From Proteobacteria bacterium UBA981 (lineage in GTDB: Bacteria > Pseudomonadota > Gammaproteobacteria > Ga0077536), in assembly GCA_002292285.1 (NCBI GenBank), contig DBBP01000002.1, positions 216,749 through 280,748 on the forward strand: a stretch of DNA of 64,000 nt, written 5' to 3'. Both the position numbers and the translations under genes were made by a program. Within the stretch, counting starts at the first letter, position 1, and each line of letters opens with the position of its first letter. Positions 52,344-61,842 of this stretch are shown piece after piece. Below the pieces are notes generated by a model that was given only the letters and a program-made list of their open reading frames with translations, was not told where the DNA came from and did not search any database.

Positions 52344-54617
52344 ATGCCGAGAATCAGTGAACTGACCGAAGTCGATTTCAATGGCGTCGAGAACCCCTAT
52401 GTGCCGCCTCGCGAACTGCGCATCTCAGACAAACTCAAACTGCATCGCAACTGGTCAGAGGATGTCGATCCGGTGACCTACGAAGTCGTGCGGCACAACC
52501 TGTGGCAAATCAACGAGGAACACGGCGCGACCATTCAGCGCCTGTCCGGCTCGCCAGTAGCGATGTACGCGCTCGATTTGAATCCCTCCATCCTCACCGA
52601 GGACGCCGAGTTCGTTTATTTCGGACCCTACATGCAGTACATGTCCGGCGTCACAGACACGCAGGTTAAGTGGACGCTCGAGTTCCGCAGCGACAATCCC
52701 GGCATCAATGAGGGCGATATGTTTATCGCCAACGACCCCTGGGTAGGCGCCGCTCACCAACAAGACGTGATGCTGTTGTGCCCGGTGTTCTGGAAAGGCG
52801 AACTATTTTGCTGGGTAACCAACTGCCTGCACCAATACGATATTGGCGGTATTACCCCGGGCAGCTTTTGCCCATCGGCCGAGTCGGTCTATGAAGAAGG
52901 CATCTTGTTACCCCCGCTTAAGATCATTGAAAACTACGAAGTGCGACGCGACATTGAGGCGGTCTATCTACGCGCCTCGCGCAAGCCCGACTTGGTGGCG
53001 CTCGATTTTCGTGCCCAGATTGCCGGCAACACAACGGCCCGCGAGCGGGTACTGGAACTCATCAAACGCTACGGGCCAGAAGTCGTGAAAGGCGTCATGA
53101 AACGCGTTGTCGATAATTCCGAAAAAGCCTATCTCGAGAAAATGTCGCGCTTGCCGGACGGCGAATGGTACGACCGCACTTACATTGAAGCCTGTCGCCC
53201 TGGCGATCGCCGCACGCATCGCGTAGTCCTCGGCTTGCGCAAGGAAGGCAACAAACTGACTTTTTTCAATGACGGTTCGGCTGCACAGGAAGGCGCGATG
53301 AACGCGACCTATTCGGGCTGGCGCGGATCAATCATGGTCGCGGCCAATCAGCTGCTGTGTTGGGATCAATACTTCGCACCAGGCGGGGCGCTACGCCATA
53401 TTGATTTCGACCCGACCCCAGGCACACTGAATTGCGCCGATTTCCCTGCCTCGGTTTCGACGGCACCGATTCAATCGATGGAGATTTCACTGTATCCCGC
53501 CTACAACGTTATTTCGAAAATGATCTACCCGGACCAGGAAATGCGCCGTGACATTATGTGCATTGGCGGCACCAGCCAATGGCCCGCGACTATCTTCCGC
53601 GGTATCGACCAATGGGGTGAGCGCTATGGCTATTTGCTGGTCGACCCGATCGGCGGTGCGATCGGCGCCTTCTCAGTTGCCGATGGCATCAATACCGGAG
53701 GACAGTCGCGCACGCCGATTTGTCAGCTGCCGAACATCGAACATACTGAGCAAAGTTTTCCGTTGTTGTTTCTCTATCGTAAAGAGCTTGCTGACTCGGG
53801 GGGTGCAGGAGAATATCGCGGCGGACTCTCGGCAGAGTCGTGCTTCATTCCACACAACACTGAAACTGTCACACAGGACACCCTGTCTTCCGGCAACGCG
53901 GTGCCAACGTCATCGGGCATGATGGGCGGCTACCCATCAGCGACCAATGCCTACACGTTCGTGCGCAACAGCGATGTGTTTGAGCGCCTAAAATCCAGCA
54001 CCATGCCCGAAGATGCCAGTGAAGTGAAAGGGGACACGGTGGTGTTACAACTTCGTGAAGAGAATTTCGAACAACACCCCAGCGACGTCTACGCCGTGCG
54101 CTGGACCGGCGGCGGTGGATTCGGCGATCCGTTCGAGCGTAGCGTCGAGGACATCGAACAGGATTTGGACGACTACGCCGTCACGGCTGCCGCGGCACGC
54201 GATATTTATGGCGCGGTCGTTAGTAACGATGGACGCGTGGACGCGCTGGCTACGGCCGAGAAGCGAGGAAAGATTCGCAGGGACCGAGTCAACGGTGGTG
54301 CGCCGCAGGCGCGCGAGGGTGAGATCGCGTTCAGTGCGACAAGCGGTCTTGATATGCGCAAGGACGGCGCTGGGCGCTATTGGGCGTGCAATAAGTGCGC
54401 GGCAGATCTGGGCCCGGCTAACGAGAACTACAAAGATTACTGCCTGCGTGAAGACAATGCCGTATCCAGCTCGAACCCGCTGATTGGAGAACCAGGCGCG
54501 TTCATCGATGACAAGGCCGAGTTTCGACAGTTCTTTTGCCGCGGCTGCGGCACACTCATTGATAACGAAATCGCGGTTTCCACCGATCCCATATTGTTCG
54601 ATCTGCGCCCGGCCTGA
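52344..54617 (+). CDS. hydantoinase B/acetone carboxylase alpha-like protein fused to a gamma-like zinc domain
   Basis: A 757-residue protein with two parts. Residues 1 to about 600 are HyuB/acetone carboxylase alpha-like (YEVVRHNLWQINEE, GDMFIANDPWVGAAHQQD, the GGGGFGDPFER near 590). The last 80 residues contain two CxxC pairs (C682/C685 and C732/C735). They end CRGCGTLIDNEIAVSTDPI, like the small zinc-binding gamma subunit of acetone carboxylase. A GAGGAGA site lies 6 bp before the ATG. It follows the HyuA gene by 99 bp and probably forms the catalytic complex with it. Carboxylase and cyclic-amide hydrolase roles cannot be separated from sequence. Confidence 0.85.
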   Translation: MPRISELTEVDFNGVENPYVPPRELRISDKLKLHRNWSEDVDPVTYEVVRHNLWQINEEHGATIQRLSGSPVAMYALDLNPSILTEDAEFVYFGPYMQYMSGVTDTQVKWTLEFRSDNPGINEGDMFIANDPWVGAAHQQDVMLLCPVFWKGELFCWVTNCLHQYDIGGITPGSFCPSAESVYEEGILLPPLKIIENYEVRRDIEAVYLRASRKPDLVALDFRAQIAGNTTARERVLELIKRYGPEVVKGVMKRVVDNSEKAYLEKMSRLPDGEWYDRTYIEACRPGDRRTHRVVLGLRKEGNKLTFFNDGSAAQEGAMNATYSGWRGSIMVAANQLLCWDQYFAPGGALRHIDFDPTPGTLNCADFPASVSTAPIQSMEISLYPAYNVISKMIYPDQEMRRDIMCIGGTSQWPATIFRGIDQWGERYGYLLVDPIGGAIGAFSVADGINTGGQSRTPICQLPNIEHTEQSFPLLFLYRKELADSGGAGEYRGGLSAESCFIPHNTETVTQDTLSSGNAVPTSSGMMGGYPSATNAYTFVRNSDVFERLKSSTMPEDASEVKGDTVVLQLREENFEQHPSDVYAVRWTGGGGFGDPFERSVEDIEQDLDDYAVTAAAARDIYGAVVSNDGRVDALATAEKRGKIRRDRVNGGAPQAREGEIAFSATSGLDMRKDGAGRYWACNKCAADLGPANENYKDYCLREDNAVSSSNPLIGEPGAFIDDKAEFRQFFCRGCGTLIDNEIAVSTDPILFDLRPA

Positions 54618-54619
54618 AT

Positions 54620-54648
54620 GGCGGTGGAAATCGACTTCTAACACCGCC
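54620..54648 (+). terminator. hairpin after the HyuB gene
   Basis: GGCGGTG and CACCGCC pair perfectly around a 15-base loop, directly after the stop. No T-tract is seen. It may attenuate transcription into the next gene. Confidence 0.35.
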
Positions 54649-54657
54649 GGTAGGAGG

Positions 54658-54686
54658 TTGACGGGCATAGTTCGCGATTCGATACT
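54658..54686 (+). promoter_or_regulatory. possible sigma-70 promoter of the PhyH-like gene
   Basis: TTGACG (54658-54663) and GATACT (54681-54686) are separated by 17 bp. The -35 matches at 5 of 6 and the -10 at 4 of 6. This suggests that the downstream gene can be expressed apart from hyuAB. Confidence 0.4.
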
Positions 54687-54734
54687 CTTAGTACAATCGT
54701 CGTCGATGACGCGTTGATGTATGAGTAGGCAAAT

Positions 54735-55571
54735 TTGAGCAAGATCCTGAGCACGGCTGCCTTGTCGCAATACCAACAGGACGGTTATTACAGCCCACTC
54801 GATGTATTTACTGCTCGAGAGGCCGCAGATTTACGCGCGCGACTTGAGTGCATCGAGGAAGCTCAAGGCCATGCGATAGTCGGGGCTGAGCGCAGTAAAT
54901 CGCATCTGCTATACACCTGGATTGACGACTTGATTCGCCACCTCGCCATCCTCGATGCCGTTGAAGACATCATTGGACCAGATATTCTGTGCTGGAACAC
55001 AGTCTGGTGGATCAAAGAGGCGCGCAGCGACACTTTCGTTTCCTGGCATCAGGACAAGCGCTACGTTGGCCTCGACACCGACGATTTCGTCACCGCGTGG
55101 TTGGCACTCTCCCCGGCGACGATAGATAGCGGTTGCATGCGTGTGTTGCCGGGCAGTCACAAGCACAACATCTTGCCGCACAGCGACGAATTCAAGGAAA
55201 ACAATCTGCTTTCGCGCGGTCAGGAAATCACCACGGTCATCGATGAGTCGCAAGCGGCCATGATGGAACTCAAAGCAGGGCAGATCTCCGTGCATAATGT
55301 GCGACTCGCGCATGCCTCGACGCCCAATGTTTCGCACGACCGCCGGATTGGCCTATCCATGCACTTCATCCCAACCTCCACGCGTCAAATCGCCAAGGAT
55401 TGGGATAGCGCGACACTCGTTCGTGGTGAAGACTGCTACAACCACTTTACCCTGACACCACGCCCCAGCCGTGATCTGGACGAACAAGGCGTGCGCTTTC
55501 ATGAACAGGCCACCGACGCCTTCCGCGCTATCGTGTTCAACGAAGCGGAGCGGGTGCGGCGGCGATTCTAG
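54735..55571 (+). CDS. phytanoyl-CoA dioxygenase family protein
   Basis: A 278-residue Fe(II)/2-oxoglutarate oxygenase of the PhyH family. The facial triad fits HQD (H105, D107) and a distal His in LAHAS (H193), with the 2-oxoglutarate Arg in HDRRIGLSMHF (about 201-211). The substrate is unknown; members hydroxylate acyl-CoAs, amino acids or small natural products. The start is TTG at 54735; the frame has no nearby ATG. It lies 117 bp after the HyuB gene with a hairpin and a promoter-like element between them. Confidence 0.85.
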   Translation: MSKILSTAALSQYQQDGYYSPLDVFTAREAADLRARLECIEEAQGHAIVGAERSKSHLLYTWIDDLIRHLAILDAVEDIIGPDILCWNTVWWIKEARSDTFVSWHQDKRYVGLDTDDFVTAWLALSPATIDSGCMRVLPGSHKHNILPHSDEFKENNLLSRGQEITTVIDESQAAMMELKAGQISVHNVRLAHASTPNVSHDRRIGLSMHFIPTSTRQIAKDWDSATLVRGEDCYNHFTLTPRPSRDLDEQGVRFHEQATDAFRAIVFNEAERVRRRF

Positions 55572-55675
55572 CGGCTTCCAGCACCTCCTGATCCCCATCG
55601 TTCCTGGCAAAATGTACACGCAAATCAGCGCCCGGGCCCGGCAACCGCGCAGGCAACTACTCGGTGCGTGCACCG

Positions 55676-55707
55676 CGTGTAGTTGATAGGCTTAGTCCCA
55701 CTACGCG
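55676..55707 (+). repeat. inverted repeat downstream of the PhyH-like gene
   Basis: CGTGTAGT (55676-55683) and ACTACGCG (55700-55707) pair with one T-G wobble around a 16-base loop. It lies in the 225-bp gap before the PQQ dehydrogenase gene; nothing else clear is seen there. Confidence 0.25.
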
Positions 55708-55796
55708 TTAACCAGCGAGCCGGCACAGCCGGGATCTTGCCAGGACCGGACAGCCCACTGCCCGCCCCACGCTCAACGATTTGGAATTAACCCATC

Positions 55797-57893
55797 ATGC
55801 GCTATCAGCCATCCCTTCCCTCCCTCGCATTTGTTTTATTGACTGCTGTGTCCATTGGCGCGAGCGCCGAGTTCAATGCCGCGGAACTCGACAACGAACA
55901 AAGCGGGAAAAATTGGCTCACGCACGGCCGCACCCATAGCGAACAGCGTTATTCACCGCTTAACGAGATCAACGCGGAGAGCATTTCCAAGCTTGGTCTC
56001 GCGTGGTCTGTGGAACTGCCGGACGCGCGGCAAATCGTCTCGACCACGCTCGCTGTGGACGGGATTCTCTACGTCACCACCAGCTTTAGTATCGTCACCG
56101 CAATCGATGCGCGCACTCACGATGTGTTGTGGAAATACGACCCGCAAGTGCCAGCACACGCGGGCGAAACACTGAAGCTACTGTGGGGTACGAGTCGCGG
56201 CGTTGCGTACTGGAATGGCAAAATTTACGTCGCCGCCGGTGACGGGCGCTTAATCGCGGTCGACGCCAAAAGCGGTAAAGAGATTTGGTCGGCGCAAACC
56301 ACCGAGCCGGGCGGTCATTTTTACGTAACCGGTGCACCGCGCGCATTTAATGGCAAAGTCATCATCGGCAACGGCGGTACCGAAACAGGGCCCGCGCGCG
56401 GCTATGTGACAGCTTACGATGCAGAAACTGGCGAACAGGCGTGGCGCTTTTATCTGGTGCCGGGCAACCCGGCAGACGGCTTCGAGGACAATGCGCAGCG
56501 TATGGCCGCTGCAACGTGGAACGGTGAATGGTGGAAACATGGTGGTGGCGGCAACGCCTGGAATGCGATTACCTACGACCCGGACTTCAATCACATCTAT
56601 ATCGGTACCGGCAACGGTTCGCCATGGAATCAGAAGATTCGCAGCCCCGGTGGTGGTGACAATTTGTTCCTGTGTTCAATCGTCGCGCTCGACGCGGACA
56701 CCGGAAAGTACCGCTGGCATTACCAGACCGTACCGGGCGAGACCTGGGACTTCAATTCGTCAATGGATATCGTCTCGGTTGATTTGGAAGTTAACGATCG
56801 CGTTATAAAAACGCTGATGCACGCGCCGAAAAACGGCTTCTTCTACATCCTCAATCGGGCCAACGGAAAATTGTTGTCCGCAGAGAAATTCGCCAAAGTC
56901 ACTTGGGCGAGCGGCGTAGATATGAAAACTGGCCGGCCTATCGAAACAGCCGGCTCGCGCTACGAAGATGGTGAGGTATTGATTTGGCCAGGGCCGGCCG
57001 GCGCTCACAACTGGCAACCGATGTCATGGAACCCGAACACCCAATTAATGTACTTCCCGTACCACGACGTACCCGGCTACTACAATGACACGGCGATTAA
57101 CCTCACAACGTTTCAGGCCAAGCGCCACGAATTATCTACCGGCGTGTCGTACGCCGAAGATGATTCACCAGCCGATAGCGGTACGAGCGGATTGATGGCG
57201 TGGAATCCGTTGACACAACAGGTTGCATGGAAGCACGACAATCCTGGCATCTGGAACGCCGGCACCATGACGACCGGCGGGGATCTGGTATTTCAGGGTC
57301 TGGCCGATGGTCAGTTCATTGCCTATCGTGCCAGTGACGGCGAGAAGCTGTGGGAGTTCGACGCCAAACACGGTATCGCCGCGCCACCGATTACCTACGA
57401 GATTGACGGCCGTCAATTCATCGCGCTGCCAGTCGGTTGGGGTGGCGGACTGTCCATGATGGGTGGTTCGATTGGGGCTCAGCACGGCTGGCAATACGGC
57501 AGGCATCCGCGCCGCTTGCTAGTCTTTGCGCTTGACGGCGCGGCGAATCTTCCACCAACACCCCCACCGATGATGGTCGAACCGCTCGATGATCCTGCGT
57601 TTGTCCTCGATGCCGAGAAAGTCGCAACAGGTAAGACGCTGTTTGTCAGACATTGCGTGATGTGTCATGGACCCGGCGCCGTCGCTGGCGGCGGTGCGCC
57701 CGACCTGCGCGGCTCACCGATCATGATGCATCGTGAAGCCGCCGACGGCGTGATACTTGAAGGCCAGCGTATGTCGCGCGGTATGGCGAAGTTTTCCAAC
57801 CTGACGACAACGGATGTCGAGACGATTCAACACTATGTCCGTGAACGGGCACGCGCAACGTTGGGTGCGAACGCGAGCGCCATTTCGAAATAA
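55797..57893 (+). CDS. PQQ-dependent quinohemoprotein dehydrogenase with C-terminal cytochrome c
   Basis: A 698-residue periplasmic enzyme that probably oxidises an alcohol or aldehyde. It has a signal peptide (about 1-24), an eight-bladed PQQ propeller (repeated W-docking motifs such as AYDAETGEQAWRF) and a C-terminal cytochrome c domain with CVMCH (C620, C623, H624). The metal region WDFNSSMD has one Asp but not the second Asp of lanthanide enzymes, suggesting calcium. The vicinal Cys-Cys of classic methanol/ethanol dehydrogenases is replaced (WGTSRGVAYW). No PQQ synthesis genes are in the window. Possibly co-regulated with the upstream HyuAB group. Confidence 0.88.
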   Translation: MRYQPSLPSLAFVLLTAVSIGASAEFNAAELDNEQSGKNWLTHGRTHSEQRYSPLNEINAESISKLGLAWSVELPDARQIVSTTLAVDGILYVTTSFSIVTAIDARTHDVLWKYDPQVPAHAGETLKLLWGTSRGVAYWNGKIYVAAGDGRLIAVDAKSGKEIWSAQTTEPGGHFYVTGAPRAFNGKVIIGNGGTETGPARGYVTAYDAETGEQAWRFYLVPGNPADGFEDNAQRMAAATWNGEWWKHGGGGNAWNAITYDPDFNHIYIGTGNGSPWNQKIRSPGGGDNLFLCSIVALDADTGKYRWHYQTVPGETWDFNSSMDIVSVDLEVNDRVIKTLMHAPKNGFFYILNRANGKLLSAEKFAKVTWASGVDMKTGRPIETAGSRYEDGEVLIWPGPAGAHNWQPMSWNPNTQLMYFPYHDVPGYYNDTAINLTTFQAKRHELSTGVSYAEDDSPADSGTSGLMAWNPLTQQVAWKHDNPGIWNAGTMTTGGDLVFQGLADGQFIAYRASDGEKLWEFDAKHGIAAPPITYEIDGRQFIALPVGWGGGLSMMGGSIGAQHGWQYGRHPRRLLVFALDGAANLPPTPPPMMVEPLDDPAFVLDAEKVATGKTLFVRHCVMCHGPGAVAGGGAPDLRGSPIMMHREAADGVILEGQRMSRGMAKFSNLTTTDVETIQHYVRERARATLGANASAISK

Positions 57894-57998
57894 CAACCAA
57901 GGCGGGAGATGGCGTCACACGGACTGCGCGCAGATATCGTTCGGCTTTGGTGAGCGTGCGGCGCTCGCGCACGCCGCAGAGTTTGCAGCGGTCGCGCG

Positions 57999-59528
57999 CT
58001 ACACCGCGTCGCTCACTACTTTATAGGACGGATCTTCGTAATAGTTAACTTCAATAATGGCCGCCGCATTGGCTAACAGTGCACGGCAATCATCTGAAAG
58101 ATGGCGCAGATGCACCTTCTTGCCCACTTTGGCATAGCGTTCAGTAATTTTGTTGAGTGCATCGATTGCGGACATATCTGCGACCCTGCTTTCCTCGAAA
58201 TCGATCACGACGTGCTCCGGGTCACCGCCCACATCGAACTTCTCCGCAAAGGTGGTCGTTGAACCGAAGAACAGCGGGCCGTAGATCTCGTAGTGCTTCC
58301 AGCCGTTGTCGTCGATGTGCTTGCGCGCGCGAATGCGCACCGCATTATCCCAGGCAAACACCAACGCGGAAATAATCACGCCGACCACTACCGCAAGTGC
58401 GAGGTTATGCAGCACTGCGGTCACCAGTGTCACCAATACCATCACAACGATATCTGAGCGCGGCATGCGCCGGAAAGTTTTCAGGCTCGCCCACTCGAAG
58501 GTGCCCACCGCCACCATAATCATGACGCCGGTCAGTGCCGCCATCGGTAGCCGTTCGATCAACGGTGCGCCGAACATGATGAATACCAGCAACATCACCG
58601 CCGCCACGATGCCGGACAAGCGCGCGCGCGCGCCGGACGAGATGTTGATCAGACTCTGCCCCAACATCGCGCAACCACCCATCCCGGAGAACAGACCCGA
58701 TAAGACATTAGCTGAACCCTGCGCGATGCATTCCTTGTTGCTGCGTCCACGCGTCTCAGTGATCTCATCAATGATGTTCAGCGTCAGTAAGCTCTCGATC
58801 AAGCCGACTGCGGCGACGATAGCGGCATACGGGAAAATAATTTTTAGCGTATCCAGGCTAATCGGTACTGCGGGTATATGAAATGGCGGCAAGCCCCCTT
58901 GAATAGAGGTGATATCACCGACCGTGCGCGTATCGATGCCGAACACCATCACCAGTGCGAACACCACGAGAATGGCGACCAGTGAAGCCGGTACGGCACG
59001 GGTGAACCTGGGTAGCTGCCAGATAATCGTCATCGCAACTAACACCAGCGTCGCGAATGTAGCCAGCTCGGTCCCCGTCAGCCAGGCGCCCGAATCACTC
59101 CGGAACTGCTCGAACTGGCTGGTAAAAATAATGATCGCGAGGCCGTTCACGAAGCCGAAAATAACCGGGTGCGGCACCAGACGCATGACCTTGCCAAGGC
59201 GCAGCAAACCCGCGCCAATCTCGAGCAATCCAGCCATGACGACCGCTGCAAAAACGTACTCCGGACCGTGAGACATGGCCAGGGCAGCGAGTACGACCGC
59301 GACCGCGCCGGTTGCTCCGGAAATCATACTGGGTCGACCACCCAAGATACTCGCCACCAGTCCGACAACGAAAGCGGCGTACAAGCCTGTTAACGGCGAC
59401 AGACCGGCAATGAGTGCGAAGGCGACCGCCTCAGGAATCAGCGCGAGCGCGACTGTCACGCCAGAAAGAACCTCGATGCGATAGTTCATACCGGCGTGAA
59501 ATTCGAAGAAATTAAGCAACTTGGTCAT
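57999..59528 (-). CDS. SulP family anion transporter with STAS domain
   Basis: A 509-residue inner-membrane transporter. About 10-12 hydrophobic segments (residues 15-400) follow the SulP layout, including the ALIPEAVAFALIAGLSP signature, SGATGAVAVV and GLSGGM-type turn (SGLFSGMGGCAMLGQSLINISSG is split over two helices). A C-terminal STAS domain (about 420-495) holds FEESRVADMSAIDAL. Substrate could be sulfate, bicarbonate or another anion. It converges with the PQQ dehydrogenase gene. Confidence 0.88.
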   Translation of the reverse strand: MTKLLNFFEFHAGMNYRIEVLSGVTVALALIPEAVAFALIAGLSPLTGLYAAFVVGLVASILGGRPSMISGATGAVAVVLAALAMSHGPEYVFAAVVMAGLLEIGAGLLRLGKVMRLVPHPVIFGFVNGLAIIIFTSQFEQFRSDSGAWLTGTELATFATLVLVAMTIIWQLPRFTRAVPASLVAILVVFALVMVFGIDTRTVGDITSIQGGLPPFHIPAVPISLDTLKIIFPYAAIVAAVGLIESLLTLNIIDEITETRGRSNKECIAQGSANVLSGLFSGMGGCAMLGQSLINISSGARARLSGIVAAVMLLVFIMFGAPLIERLPMAALTGVMIMVAVGTFEWASLKTFRRMPRSDIVVMVLVTLVTAVLHNLALAVVVGVIISALVFAWDNAVRIRARKHIDDNGWKHYEIYGPLFFGSTTTFAEKFDVGGDPEHVVIDFEESRVADMSAIDALNKITERYAKVGKKVHLRHLSDDCRALLANAAAIIEVNYYEDPSYKVVSDAV

Positions 59529-60071
59529 AAATTAGAATGAGGCTCGACAATACAGTTAGCTGACCGCCCGCGACGCTATATGCGATGCAGGCAATGCAAT
59601 GCGTACAGATAAAAAAAACGACGGCCACGGCGAATAGGACACAGACAACGCTCGCATCCGTAGAGGACGCCACGTTGGCAATCAATTGAGGCTTAAGCGC
59701 AGTCGCTGGCAACTTGCGACAACGTCGCAAGCGGATAGGTGTCTCGAGGACAGTAGGTAGCGACAAACACGGCCGTCCACGTTGATGGCGGGGCATTAGT
59801 CCGCCGCAGTCAGCCGTTAGCAATGAGGGGCGCATCCTAGCCGTTCGCCCCGCCTGGAGCAATCGAGTCTGACGATTAATGAGCAGTAGAACGCGAATTC
59901 AACTTCATTGTTCTCTGTTGCTGGCAGATAGAGGCGCAGGGTTGCAATGCATGACCGCATCGCACACAACAAGGATGTGAGTTAAGCAGGGGTTCAGCTC
60001 GTAGGTCTAAGGTGTTAACCGACAGCAGCAGAGGTCCGGGATTTCCCGGGCGCGCTGGGCAGGAGTGTTCC
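59529..60071. other. 543-bp intergenic region with one perfect inverted repeat
   Basis: No convincing gene is seen here; short minus-strand frames (for example 59512-59862) lack similarity and ribosome sites. It holds the divergent promoters of the SulP and DUF3300 genes, which I could not place. The one clear element is the inverted repeat at 59713-59731. Confidence 0.5.
59713..59731. repeat. perfect 8-bp inverted repeat with 3-base loop
   Basis: CTTGCGAC and GTCGCAAG flank AAC. It is 184 bp upstream of the SulP start in a long divergent gap. It could be an operator or an RNA hairpin. No T-tract is present. Confidence 0.4.
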
Positions 60072-61565
60072 ATGACCGTCACTCGAACCCGTTCCGATAA
60101 CTTACGCGGTGGCGCATGGCTCGTCGTGCTGCTTGCGCTGACTTTTGCCGGCAATGTCAGTGCTGAAGATCGCTACGCCGCCCCTGGTGAACCTGGCGCA
60201 GCACGCTACCTCAATCCCATTCAGCTAGGCGAACTTGTCGCCCCAATTGCGCTCTATCCGGACGAACTGCTGGCAATCGTATTACCAGCCTCGACAGATC
60301 CACTCGCAATCGTGCAGGCGGCAAGATATCTCGCTGCTCTGGAAAGCAGCCCGGAACACGAACCGGATGCCGCCTGGGATGATGCGATCGTCGCGCTGCT
60401 CAACTATCCTGAAGTCATCACCATGATGGATCGTGACTTGGCCTGGACGGAACGGCTTGGCGAAGCAGTCATCACCCAACAGGCCGACGTTCTCGATGCG
60501 ATAGGAACCTTTCGCGGGCAGGCGCACCAGGCCGGCAATCTGCGCAGCAATAAATTTCAGGTTGTTGAAAACGGTCCGCAGAACATTAGCATTCGTTCGG
60601 CTGACCCGGCGGTGATTTATGTGCCCCACTACCAACCTGCAACTGTATTGGCCTACCAGTTCCAGCCAGCGCCCCCGTACTACTATCGTTCCCGCCCTTC
60701 CTATGCCTACCCTCACAGCAACGCACGGCTGTCCGGATTCGGCAATTTCTGGGGAGTCAGCTCGCTTTTCAGTATCGCCTGGAGTCAGCGGCGCTTAGGA
60801 TTACGTGGTCATCGTCATTACGACAGCCATGCCTACGATCGTCCGCATCGCGGGCAGCATTTTCGCCGCCATCATGATCGCAACACCGCGCGACGCAATC
60901 TCGCGCGACGCCATCATAGCGATCAGCGGCGCAGCGCGGACACGTCTCGAAGCGTGGCGCCGCGCGGCTCGAGCTCGACACGAAATGCTACGGCTGCGCG
61001 CAGATCAACATCACGGGCTGGCGTCGCACGCGCTGCCGTTAGCCCCGCGCGTAACGTGCCCGGCATCGCGCGTAGCACGCGAAGAATTGAAAGGTCCGGC
61101 GCCCGAAACCGCGCCACGGCGGCAAATCGGGCTAACCGCACCAGAAGTGTTACCGGCAGACCGACGACCCGCCCGACGTCGGCCGCGAGGGCGACAACGT
61201 CACGCGATTCGACGGTATCGCGTTCACGTTCTCGTCGCTTGTCCGCAGCAGCATCATCATCGCCCCGTCCTGAGCAGATACGACCAACGCGAGCAACACA
61301 ACGCGCGGCACGCGCTCCCATCGTGCGCGCTCGATCTACAACCGCGACGCGCGCAACGCCTACCGTGCGCCCCATCCGGGCTGAACGTAAGGCCTCGGCA
61401 AAGCGTCAGCAGCGTCCCGATCGGGCCGCTCGCGGTAAGCGTTCGGTAGAGCGACGAAACCCACCTCGTCGTCAGAGCGGTAATAGCCAAAATGCCCGCA
61501 AGCGCCCTCGGCCGGCAAGTGCGAACCGCGCGTCAAAGGCGCTAGCGCGTAATCAGCGACGCTGA
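60072..61565 (+). CDS. DUF3300 protein with a long arginine-rich tail
   Basis: A 497-residue secreted protein. The AGGAG site 6 bp upstream fixes the start at 60072. A signal peptide (about 1-33, ending NVSAED) precedes the DUF3300 domain (about 55-195), recognisable by LGELVAPIALYPDELLAIVL and YPEVITMMD. From about residue 245 to the end the sequence is mostly Arg, Ala, Ser, Thr and Pro with no clear fold, after a Tyr/Arg/His-rich bridge. The tail is strongly basic and could bind nucleic acid, peptidoglycan or acidic polymers. Function of the family is unknown. Many alternative frames in the tail are by-products of its composition. Confidence 0.8.
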   Translation: MTVTRTRSDNLRGGAWLVVLLALTFAGNVSAEDRYAAPGEPGAARYLNPIQLGELVAPIALYPDELLAIVLPASTDPLAIVQAARYLAALESSPEHEPDAAWDDAIVALLNYPEVITMMDRDLAWTERLGEAVITQQADVLDAIGTFRGQAHQAGNLRSNKFQVVENGPQNISIRSADPAVIYVPHYQPATVLAYQFQPAPPYYYRSRPSYAYPHSNARLSGFGNFWGVSSLFSIAWSQRRLGLRGHRHYDSHAYDRPHRGQHFRRHHDRNTARRNLARRHHSDQRRSADTSRSVAPRGSSSTRNATAARRSTSRAGVARAAVSPARNVPGIARSTRRIERSGARNRATAANRANRTRSVTGRPTTRPTSAARATTSRDSTVSRSRSRRLSAAASSSPRPEQIRPTRATQRAARAPIVRARSTTATRATPTVRPIRAERKASAKRQQRPDRAARGKRSVERRNPPRRQSGNSQNARKRPRPASANRASKALARNQRR

Positions 61566-61697
61566 GACGCTCGGGTGCCACATCGCCATTACCGTGCGCA
61601 GGATTGCGTATGTGATGTTCGGCCTTCAATGCGGTCCGCAGCCACTAGACCTGCGCATGACGCCCCAATACAGAGCGCCTAACGGGAATCGCCAAGT

Positions 61698-61718
61698 CCC
61701 GGCAACGATAACGCCGGG
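61698..61718 (+). terminator. hairpin between the DUF3300 gene and the amidase gene
   Basis: CCCGGC and GCCGGG pair perfectly around a 9-base loop, 132 bp after the stop. No T-tract. The rest of the 277-bp gap shows nothing I can name; it should hold the amidase promoter. Confidence 0.3.
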
Positions 61719-61842
61719 GCGACATCGAGCGGACATAAAGCGCCGGGAAATGTGGTTTTCTGGGTGCCGGGTAAAGGTGTAGAGTGGCGCAGGCAAGATG
61801 CCATCAGCACGCAATCCGAACCAGCTTTACGGGACAGTACGC

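Noticed and set aside
60805..61449. 214-residue frame inside the DUF3300 gene
   Set aside because: By-product of the repetitive arginine codons in the real frame.
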